Below are positions 55,393 to 63,155 of a stretch of DNA of 64,000 nucleotides, in pieces; within the stretch, counting starts at the first letter, position 1, and every line of letters begins with the position of its first letter. The notes beneath the pieces are model-generated. The model ran no database searches. It saw only the letters and a list, made by a program, of their open reading frames with translations, and was not told where the DNA came from. Both the position numbers and the translations under genes were made by a program. This DNA comes from Cladocopium goreaui (taxonomy: Eukaryota; Sar; Dinophyceae; Suessiales; Symbiodiniaceae). Location of the stretch: positions 62,001 through 126,000 of the forward strand of contig CAMXCT020000462.1 in assembly GCA_947184155.2 (NCBI GenBank). The letters run 5' to 3'.

Positions 55393-56482
55393 TATCATCT
55401 CATACCCCCCTTTGTGACCCGTTAAAAAGGTCACCTCTGATATTGCTGGTCAGTTATATAGTTGTATTTCCAAGATCGTATCCAAGATTATATCCCCGCT
55501 AGTTAATTGGCATAAAATGAATCCACACATTTACAAGGTGCCCTCCAAGTGATGTTTGTGGGTTTATGTTTATCCCGTGAAAACTCTAATTATGTCATTG
55601 CCATAAACCCAACTTATACTAGTGAAGATAAATAAACCAACTTGCTATAAAAAATCAACTATAAGTCACCATAAATCGCCAGTTGTTTCCACCAGCATTT
55701 TGGTTCACCAACTAATCAGCCATTTTACCAACAATAATCGTCGTTTTTCTCGGTTCAATCCCAAATTTCCACGATTTTCACAGCATGTTTTTCGGTTAAA
55801 TCCCCATATTCCACCATGTTTCTACCCTTTTTGTTAGTTCCATCTCAATTTCCAACCAGTTTGCCTAATTTTCCCACCATTTTTCGACCATTTTTGTTGG
55901 TTCATCCCCTGCTGGCAGCGGTGGGTAGCCATAGGCGCGGCTGGGCCGCCTCGAGAAGAACTTGCCACGGCGCTTTTTGATCGCCGTTGGGGGCGCTGGA
56001 GCACAGCGGGCCTTTTTGGAAGAACTTTTGCAAGGTGGGGTTTGGGATACGGCTACGGATACTATAATTATGGATTGGGATTACCTATAATTATGGACCG
56101 ATTGCTAGTTAGTTAATAATAATGTTATTTGTTCATCAACTATATATTGGAGAATGATTGGTGGGATTTGGATGATAACATGGGTTAATAACAAAAAATA
56201 GGGGGTTCCCAAAAATAGCTACACCCCCAATCATCCAAATAGACCATTTGAGTATTGAAACCGATGGTTTCCCATTTTAGGACACCCCCATTTGCGAATG
56301 TGGGATTCTTAGGTATGGCGGTGAAATTTGGTTGATAAGAAATGTGTTACTTATGCTTACTGAATGGTAATTTACATTAATCCAATGATAAATATAGTAT
56401 ACTTACAGTCATGTATGATTGGGATTTATTTATATGTTTAATCATTGGGATTTGGGGATGATTTATCATTGGGTTGCAAGGT

Positions 56483-56584
56483 AGGATTTTTACTGGTGTT
56501 TGCTAGGGAATGGGGGAATGAACCATAATAGCTATTAACAATCATCTCATTCCCGCATTCCCTACTGAGCACCAGTAAGGATTT
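56483..56584. repeat. palindromic MITE, family C
   Basis: AGGATTTTTACTGGTGTTTG and CTAGGGAATGGGGGAATGA at the left pair with TCATTCCCGCATTCCCTACT and GAGCACCAGTAAGGATTT at the right. About 45-bp arms around AATAGCTATT. Unrelated in sequence to family A. Confidence 0.8.
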
Positions 56585-57171
56585 GGTTGCAAGTAATACG
56601 GTAAACCCGATAATCAGCCTACTATTCTGGGACGGTGTATACCACCCATTTATGGTGTTTTGGGGGATGGTTTATAATTCGGTTTGCCACATTATAGGAT
56701 ATCACTGGATATCACCCAAGAATCATTCATTTATGGGACATGTTCCATTGCACTGGTTGGTTGAGAACGGGATTCCCCTAAAGGATTTTGATAATCCCCC
56801 ATACGTTAGATAGTGTAATTCTAATGCTCTGTAATCATCAACCCACAGGGGTTTCGAACACAGATTTGAAGTGATTGTTGTTAGGTGATTTATCTGGGAA
56901 TTTTGAATTGATTTATATGGTATACATGGGATTATCACCAGCAACAAAAAAAGATCAGTGAACAATAAATGGTTGTTTCACTATACTATCAAACATCCAC
57001 TATATAAAGTGGGGTTTCATGGATGCATGGCTATTTTTTTAATGGTATTTCCCCAACTGCGAGGTAAATACAGGCAGAAAATCATCTTCAAAAAGGTTCC
57101 ATGTCAAATTCGGAGGTGTATGTGGGATGCAGCAGTCAAAATGTAAGCAACTTTGGCAAAAGGAAATTGAA

Positions 57172-57430
57172 TTAAATTGCAATTTCTAGTCTGATTGGAT
57201 TACTCAGATTACTCACCTGGAAAGGCTTCGAATTTTCCATGGCCTGGGAAACCCAACAGATGTCCCATAGGGATACGTTGGGTAAAGCTTCAACGTCATC
57301 GTCAACGGATGGGTTTCCAAGGGTCATCACAAGGTTCCAGGCAGATGGAATTATATGTGTTCTCCGACAGGGGTTGCATACATGAAGCCTGGATGACCGG
57401 AGTTTCAAGCTCAAGTTTTGGGCCACTCTC
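57172..57430 (-). other. minus-strand exon candidate abutting the retroelement
   Basis: On the minus strand 57220-57430 is open and protein-like (VMTLGNPSVDDDVEALPNVS, then LWDICWVSQAMENSKPF) and ends at a good donor, CCTTTCCAG|GTGAGTAATC (junction at about 57219). Upstream (higher coordinates) the frame runs straight into the 5' region of the DIRS element, with no start or acceptor identified. Either the element landed in or next to this exon, or the frame is fortuitous. Confidence 0.35.
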
Positions 57431-57506
57431 AGCTCTGGGCCTCTTTGTGAGGTGAGAGCAGGGGAGTGGCCTGAGACAAGGGTTGGAAATATCCTTTCCT
57501 GGGCAG

Positions 57507-57650
57507 CCAGACCTCGTTGTGGGGGAGGCTGACCAGGGAGGGAGGATTAAAGGCCAGACCCCCCTCGTGGGGTAGGCCTGATTGGTTGGTTTTCAAGGTG
57601 GACCAGGCCCCCGTTTGGGGTAGGTTCACGCAGGGCCTGAAACAGGGGTC
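57507..57650 (+). repeat. three ~48-bp hairpin repeats before the Gag ORF
   Basis: CCAG starts at 57507, 57554 and 57603 head three imperfect units: CCAGACCTCGTTGTGGGGGA, CCAGACCCCCCTCGTGGGGT and CCAGGCCCCCGTTTGGGGTA. Each has a C-run and a G-run that can pair around a 3-5 nt loop. They lie 75-215 bp before the first Met. They could be part of a terminal repeat, a recombination target or an RNA structure. Confidence 0.6.
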
Positions 57651-57723
57651 CTTTGGAAGCCTCTTTAGGGAGGGAGGTCTGAGCCTCTAACCCTTTGGGC
57701 TTGAGCCCGAGGACCCTGAGGCA

Positions 57724-59109
57724 ATGGAGGAGGAAAAGAGGAAGCTCCTGAGGAAAGGTGGAACTATGAGTGATTGGCATCAGGCGCTATCGGTTGGCCT
57801 TCAAGGAGGAGACATCATGTGGACGGACGCCAAGGTGTACCCCGGAGATGTCCTTGAACATGCCCGATCGATGATGATCAAAGGAGGGTATGTGGAGTAT
57901 GAATGCTATGATGACAGAGGGCGAAGTCAAGGCCGAGCCATCATTGAATTGGTGGAATGGGAAGATATGGCCAGAGGCCTTTTCCTGGCTGTGCACCTTG
58001 TGGCATCGGATGAGTACTATGAGTACTATGCCCAGAACCGCCTGAATGATGGGAAAGGTGTGTACCATATATGTGGTGATGAGAGGCGCGGTTGTGCCGT
58101 CAGGCTGGGAAGACAAGATCGGCGAGAGCTGGTGCACCTGGAGAAGTGGCGGCTGATGAGCCCAGTGCTGATGATGGAGAGCCCTTATAGCAGGGAACTT
58201 GGGCTAAGGCTGGTTCAGAAGTGGGTTGAAAACTTTACACCTGCGGTCGCGGTGCCGGAGCCGGACCTGCCTCCTGCCCCCAGGCTCCCTGGTGGGGCGG
58301 GGGGCGGTGGGCAGACAGGTTTGGACAAGGCGGCAGCTGAGGCCCTCAAGGAGCTGACCAAGGATGATCAACCCTTAGAAGGTGAAGACAAGGTAAAGGG
58401 TCAGCGCAAGGAGGGGACTCCGAGAGGGTCTGTCGGGGCCTTGTTGCAACGCAGGGCAGCTGAAGCCCGTGACTTCCAGCGTGAAAAGGACAAGGAGAGA
58501 AAGAATAGGAGGACGCGTCGGAGGAGCAGAAGCAGAGGCCGCAGGCGAGAGAAAGTCCGGAGTCCCTCAAAAGGTAAAAGCCGCAGTGAGGGGTCCGAAA
58601 CCAGTGAGACGTCGCAGGGTTTTCAAAAGCCCTCTTCCCGGGGGGAGGAAGAGCTTTGGCGGCTGTCTCAAAAACACCCCGGGAAGCTACTGAAGGAGAC
58701 GATGCGGGAGTTAACCCGATACTTGGCAGAGAGGAGCACCGAGGGCCCGGAGGAGGAAGATTGGGCAAGTCGCCGAGTCATGGCGTACATCAATCAAGTG
58801 GTGCTAGTGCAGCACCCTCCAGCGGTGATAGGGATCCGCAACTACAGGGAGCTCATAACGATTGGGACGGGAGTGGACTTACTACTCCAAGGTCGGCTCC
58901 CGGAGCTGGGGGATCTACTCTCCCAGCGCCTGAAGGCGCTCGAGACGAGCTTCACCGAGCAAGGATGGCACACAGCGAAACATCAGGAGCTGATCCCACC
59001 GATGGCCGCCTCCCTGACGTCGGAAGCAGAGAGGAGGAGAGCAGCAAAGCTGGAACTGAGTGCCAGCAAGCTGAAGGAGATGGTTCAGAAGAACAAGTCT
59101 CCCAAATAG
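57724..59109 (+). CDS. Gag-like ORF1 of the DIRS element
   Basis: 461 residues, start at 57724 (a second Met, MSDWHQALSVGL, follows 14 codons later). The N-terminal ~185 residues are acidic/aromatic and look folded (YPGDVLEHARSMMIKGGYVE, LVASDEYYEYYAQNRLNDGK). A Pro/Gly linker comes next, then an Arg/Ser-rich stretch at about 255-300 (RRTRRRSRSRGRRR) suited to nucleic-acid binding, then a helical C-terminal domain (ELWRLSQKHPGKLLKETMRE; QELIPPMAASLTSEAERRRA). No zinc knuckle is seen. By position and composition it is the capsid or nucleoprotein-type ORF of the element; no catalytic motif. It overlaps the next ORF in another frame by up to 454 nt. Confidence 0.75.
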   Translation: MEEEKRKLLRKGGTMSDWHQALSVGLQGGDIMWTDAKVYPGDVLEHARSMMIKGGYVEYECYDDRGRSQGRAIIELVEWEDMARGLFLAVHLVASDEYYEYYAQNRLNDGKGVYHICGDERRGCAVRLGRQDRRELVHLEKWRLMSPVLMMESPYSRELGLRLVQKWVENFTPAVAVPEPDLPPAPRLPGGAGGGGQTGLDKAAAEALKELTKDDQPLEGEDKVKGQRKEGTPRGSVGALLQRRAAEARDFQREKDKERKNRRTRRRSRSRGRRREKVRSPSKGKSRSEGSETSETSQGFQKPSSRGEEELWRLSQKHPGKLLKETMRELTRYLAERSTEGPEEEDWASRRVMAYINQVVLVQHPPAVIGIRNYRELITIGTGVDLLLQGRLPELGDLLSQRLKALETSFTEQGWHTAKHQELIPPMAASLTSEAERRRAAKLELSASKLKEMVQKNKSPK

Positions 59110-62100
59110 GGACTCGGCGGCGGCATTCGGGAAAAGATGAGTGCCGTGACGCCACCCCCTCGAGACGAAGCAGGTCCAGAAGGAGGAGGAGAGACCAGGA
59201 GGGTGACCATCAACGAGAACCCTCGGACCATACAAGAAAAAGGAGGAGGAAAAGGAGACACAAAAGGATGGTTGAAGAGAGGGAAGCCCCTGAGGCCATG
59301 GAAACAGAAAGGACGCCAGAAAGGAAAAGGTCCGAATCAGAAGGGGCAAGGAAGAGGAAAGGGCCCGGAGCAGGAGACGGACAGAACGAGGAGCCCGACG
59401 CCGAGACCGACTGGGAACAAGAGTCCCTCCAGTCCGCTCAAGTAGAGGAAGGAGGGGAGCACCTGTTAGGAGTGCTCAAGAGTTGGCTCCAGTCGGAAGA
59501 GTGTGGGGGGCTGAGCATCTCCCAGTGCGGGGCTTTGCTGGCTGTGGCAGCCTTTAGAAGTGGAACACCCCTTGGAAGCTATTTGAGTCGTGCCCTAGTG
59601 CCGGGGTCTTCAAGTGGCCAAAGGAACAGGAGGCAGCGGAGCCTTCTACCCCTGCCACTCTGGGATGACTCTGTGACTGAGCTTAAGAATCTGCAGGAAG
59701 AGGGTGAGTTCAGAAGGCTGGCAGGCAGCTGGGCTGAAAAGAAAATGAGCAAAGACAAAGCTGGGAGGCTCAGTCGAAAAGTTGGGCTGCTGGTATGGCA
59801 TGGGCTGACAGTGACGGTCCTGAACTTTCTTTGGACTGGAGGTGGAGGCAAAGGAGAGGTAGCAGCGGGGCCCCCTGGAAAAGCTCAGAGCCAGGCGTTG
59901 GATAGGATCTGGGAGTTAGTGAAGGTCTTCGTGGATGACAACTCGGAGTCGACCAGCAAAGTACCCAGGTCACCCGAAATGGGAGAGTGGGGAAAGAAGC
60001 TGGGGGACGTTCGGGTGTCATACCATGGGGAGGTGGTCGAGAAAGCCCAGCGGCTGACCCTTGATCAGATCCTGCCAGGGCTTCCCCCGATGGGGTATGG
60101 AGCCAGTGTGGCGCTCGCCGAGCTTTGTGAGGGAGAAGTCAGGGAGAAACTTGAGAATCCCCTGGGTACCCTGCTGCCTGAGGATGAGCTGCCTGATGAC
60201 GTCCCTGCCCCAAAGATTCATGCGAGCCAAGAGCAATGGGAAAAGATAGCAGGCGAGCTTTATCGGCGAGGTTTGGTGCAGCCCGTCGAAGACCCAGTGA
60301 AGGTCAAGGGGCAGGCCATCTTGAACGGGGCTTTCGGCGTTCCCAAGCCGGGAAAATTCCTTGAGGACGAGAGGGCAATCCTTCGACTCATTATGGACTT
60401 CCGTGCAGTCAACTCAGTGACAGAGATTGTGGCTGGGGACGTCCGAAGCTTGGCCGGAGCCCCCTCCCTTCAACATGTGGTGTTGCCAGCGGGGAAAGTC
60501 ATCCGGATGTCAGCTGACGACCTTGTGGCAGCTTTTTACTTGTTCCGACTTCCAGCTGAGTGGAGCCGGCTGATGTGCTTTGCCAGCAAGGTGGCTTGGC
60601 GATGCTTGGGGATTGACCGAGATGGAGCAGTTTATGTGGGGGCCACCGTGCTGCCGATGGGATGGTCGAGTGCGGTAGGCATCCTACAGCATGCTCACCG
60701 TCGTTTGGCGCTACGATCGCCGTTGGCAGGCGGTGGTGGACTGCTGGGACCCACGGAGATCCGGCGTGACTCCATCTTCCCGGACCTGGAGCTGGAAGAG
60801 GTGATGTGGTCACTGTACATTGATGATGTGAACATCATGGAAGTGATGGACGCCAAGATAGCCAAGGAAATGGAAGGCAAAAGCAGCGAAGAGCAGGAGC
60901 GGCTCCGTCTGGCCTATCAGCATTGGGGAATCCCCATAAGCAAGGAGAAGGCTTTGATCAGGGCGTCCAAGGCCGAGAAACTGGGAGCTGTGGTGGATGG
61001 AGACAGAGGAGATTTGAGGTGCTCGACGAAACGAGCTTTGGACAGCCTATCTCTGGGCTTTTGGCTGTTGAGGCAGCCCCAAGTGCCGAGGAAGGCATTG
61101 CAAGTCTTCTTGGGCAGGGAGGTCCACTCACTCCAGTTCAGGAGGCCTCTTTTTGGAATTTTTGATTACCTCTGGAAGGAGGTAGGTGATGGGGCGCCCA
61201 TGCTTGAGCTGGGTGTCAAGTCAGTGGAGGAAGTGCTCCTGGCAGGCATGAGTCAGGCCCTGAGGGTGACTGACTTGCGTGCTGGGTTGAATGAGGTGGT
61301 TACGGCCTCTGATGCAAGTGAGCATGGAGGAGGAATGGTCTACGGTGCGCGACTGACCTCTCAAGGGCTGAAAGAGGTTTATACCACGGAAGAGGGGCTC
61401 GAGGAAGTCCCGAGTGTGGATTTGAGTTTTGATGAGAAGCAGGTGATCCTGGTCTTCGATTTCTTTGCGGGAATCGGAGGACTATCAAGAGCCTTGCAGC
61501 TGGCAAAGGTTCCAGTCAACCGCTTGGTGGTGGTTGAACAAAACCCTGAATGCAGGCGTCTGAACCTGACGAGGTGGCCAGGTTGCGACATCGTGGTGGA
61601 TATAGAGAAACTGACCCGAAAAGACATCGGGCGTATGATGCACAGTGTCCCTGGCATCACAGGTGTGATCGCTGGAGGAGGGTCACCGTGCCAAGGACTG
61701 TCGAAACTATCAGTCCACCGACAGCACTTGGAGGACCCAAGGTCAAAATTATTCTATAAGTTTGCGGACGTCTTGGGATGGATCGGCGAGACTGCAGCAT
61801 CCATGGAGATCTGCTTCTTGGGGATGTTGGAAAATGTGGTAGGTGATGAGGAGGACATCACTGAGATGAGTCGAGTTCTTGAGGCCAGACCCATCAAGGT
61901 TTGCTCCAGTGGCCTGTCGTGGGTGAGGAGGCCGCGGCTGTATTGGGCCAGCACTGAACTGGAAGATCACCCATCTTTCACCCGAGGGCACCATGAGCTG
62001 TATGAGGAAGTGGTCTTTGAAGAAGGGCCTGAACCGCTGGAACATGTGCCTGATGAGGGATGGAAATGGCTGGCGGCAGTGGAGAATGAAGAGGCGCGAC

Positions 62101-63155
62101 TGCCGACCTTCACCAGAGCCATCCCCCGAGCCAAAGGGAGGCCACCGCCGTCTCCGGCCGGAATTGCCTCGTGCGATGGGCCGACAATTGAACGGTGGAA
62201 GGCTGACCGGATGAAGTATCCCCCGTACACCTACAAGGAGGAGTATCTCTTCCAACATGAAGGGACCAAGGAGCTTAGAGTGGCGTCGGTGAACGAGAGA
62301 GAGCGCCTCATGGGGTACCCCACTGGGTACACGCTGGGGATGTTCAAGAAGGAGGCCAGGGATGAGCGAGAAGCGGATCGGCAAGTCGTAGCTCGTGAGG
62401 CGGCGTTGGGAAACAGCTTCCATGCAGTGACAGTGGCTTGCCTGATCGATCTTTGGTTGTGGTCACTTCAGGTGCGAACTGATCCCCTGACGCCAAAGGT
62501 GATCTTAAAGGACTGGCATGAGTCCATGGGGGTCACCGAAATTAAAGAGTATGGGGAGCTGGATGTTGAGGGGTCGCAGGCGATGCCGCTGAGTGAGGGG
62601 GACGAGCAGAGCCTCCACGAGGAATTTGAGAAGCGGTCGCCTCGTCGAGCGAAATGGCTCCGCCTGGCGGGTCACAGTACCCGTGGGCGGGCAAAAGCCC
62701 AGACCCTCAATGTCCGGCTGATCCATCAGTACCTGCGCCGGATGGAATTCCGAGGATCTGATGTGCGGCTCGACCTGCAGGTCGTTTACAGGCCTGATGC
62801 TGTCCTAAGGACTTCAGTGAGCCCGAACAGATGGATCTGGAAGGTGGGCCAGGCCTACAAGTGGCAGCGAGCGGAGCACATCAACCTGCTGGAGTTGCGG
62901 GCAATTTTGAGAACGCTCCAGTGGCGAGCCCGCTCTGCCGCCTTCCATAGCTGCAGGTTCCTGCACCTGTCGGACAGTCAGATTTGCCTGGCAGTGCTGA
63001 CAAAAGGAAGGAGTTCGTCGAGGAAGATCAATAGAATCTTGAGAAAAATTGCTGCTCTGTGTGTCGCTCTGAACCTCTATCCTTTGTGGGCCTGGATTGC
63101 AAGCCGGCTGAACCCGGCTGATGGACCCAGTCGAAAGTATGCCCCCAAAGATTAA
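58656..63155 (+). CDS. ORF2: reverse transcriptase-RNase H with embedded C5 DNA methyltransferase
   Basis: 1499 codons from the first in-frame Met. The first ~150 overlap ORF1 and look low-complexity, so translation may begin later (Met at 58965) or by frameshift from ORF1 (frame -1 relative to it); no classical slippery heptamer was seen. Reverse transcriptase: LRLIMDFRAVN (about 576-586), SADDLVAAFYLFRLP (motif A), LPMGWSSAVG at 666 (motif B), LYIDDV with Tyr721 (motif C). RNase H: Asp886 in TASDASEHGGG, Glu1413 in NLLELRAI, Asp1440 in LSDSQ, Asp1489 in NPADGPSR. Between Asp886 and Glu1413 sits a full C5 methyltransferase: FDFFAGIGG (motif I, about 933), GGGSPCQGLS with Cys1012 (motif IV), ENV (VI), WVRRPRLYW (VIII), NERERLMGYPTG (IX), ALGNSF (X). 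Predicted roles are copying the element RNA, removing RNA from hybrids and methylating cytosines. No disabling change is visible. Confidence 0.9.
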   Translation: MAAVSKTPREATEGDDAGVNPILGREEHRGPGGGRLGKSPSHGVHQSSGASAAPSSGDRDPQLQGAHNDWDGSGLTTPRSAPGAGGSTLPAPEGARDELHRARMAHSETSGADPTDGRLPDVGSREEESSKAGTECQQAEGDGSEEQVSQIGTRRRHSGKDECRDATPSRRSRSRRRRRDQEGDHQREPSDHTRKRRRKRRHKRMVEEREAPEAMETERTPERKRSESEGARKRKGPGAGDGQNEEPDAETDWEQESLQSAQVEEGGEHLLGVLKSWLQSEECGGLSISQCGALLAVAAFRSGTPLGSYLSRALVPGSSSGQRNRRQRSLLPLPLWDDSVTELKNLQEEGEFRRLAGSWAEKKMSKDKAGRLSRKVGLLVWHGLTVTVLNFLWTGGGGKGEVAAGPPGKAQSQALDRIWELVKVFVDDNSESTSKVPRSPEMGEWGKKLGDVRVSYHGEVVEKAQRLTLDQILPGLPPMGYGASVALAELCEGEVREKLENPLGTLLPEDELPDDVPAPKIHASQEQWEKIAGELYRRGLVQPVEDPVKVKGQAILNGAFGVPKPGKFLEDERAILRLIMDFRAVNSVTEIVAGDVRSLAGAPSLQHVVLPAGKVIRMSADDLVAAFYLFRLPAEWSRLMCFASKVAWRCLGIDRDGAVYVGATVLPMGWSSAVGILQHAHRRLALRSPLAGGGGLLGPTEIRRDSIFPDLELEEVMWSLYIDDVNIMEVMDAKIAKEMEGKSSEEQERLRLAYQHWGIPISKEKALIRASKAEKLGAVVDGDRGDLRCSTKRALDSLSLGFWLLRQPQVPRKALQVFLGREVHSLQFRRPLFGIFDYLWKEVGDGAPMLELGVKSVEEVLLAGMSQALRVTDLRAGLNEVVTASDASEHGGGMVYGARLTSQGLKEVYTTEEGLEEVPSVDLSFDEKQVILVFDFFAGIGGLSRALQLAKVPVNRLVVVEQNPECRRLNLTRWPGCDIVVDIEKLTRKDIGRMMHSVPGITGVIAGGGSPCQGLSKLSVHRQHLEDPRSKLFYKFADVLGWIGETAASMEICFLGMLENVVGDEEDITEMSRVLEARPIKVCSSGLSWVRRPRLYWASTELEDHPSFTRGHHELYEEVVFEEGPEPLEHVPDEGWKWLAAVENEEARLPTFTRAIPRAKGRPPPSPAGIASCDGPTIERWKADRMKYPPYTYKEEYLFQHEGTKELRVASVNERERLMGYPTGYTLGMFKKEARDEREADRQVVAREAALGNSFHAVTVACLIDLWLWSLQVRTDPLTPKVILKDWHESMGVTEIKEYGELDVEGSQAMPLSEGDEQSLHEEFEKRSPRRAKWLRLAGHSTRGRAKAQTLNVRLIHQYLRRMEFRGSDVRLDLQVVYRPDAVLRTSVSPNRWIWKVGQAYKWQRAEHINLLELRAILRTLQWRARSAAFHSCRFLHLSDSQICLAVLTKGRSSSRKINRILRKIAALCVALNLYPLWAWIASRLNPADGPSRKYAPKD

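Larger units (their letters stand above)
55021..57171. other. intergenic, repeats only
   Basis: Includes the two MITEs listed separately and AT-rich microsatellite (55185-55275). One GC-rich island at 55915-56010 has an open + frame (RWVAIGAAGPPREELATALF) that could be an isolated exon. Nothing else is supported. Confidence 0.4.

Noticed and set aside
59137-59445. 102-codon frame between ORF1 and ORF2 (MSAVTPPPRDEAGPEGGGET)
   Set aside because: It lies wholly inside ORF2 in another frame, in the low-complexity Arg/Lys-rich part. It is best read as a shadow.
61749-62423. 224-codon minus-strand frame under the methyltransferase
   Set aside because: It is antisense to conserved methyltransferase motifs VI-X, and its own translation has no recognisable domain.
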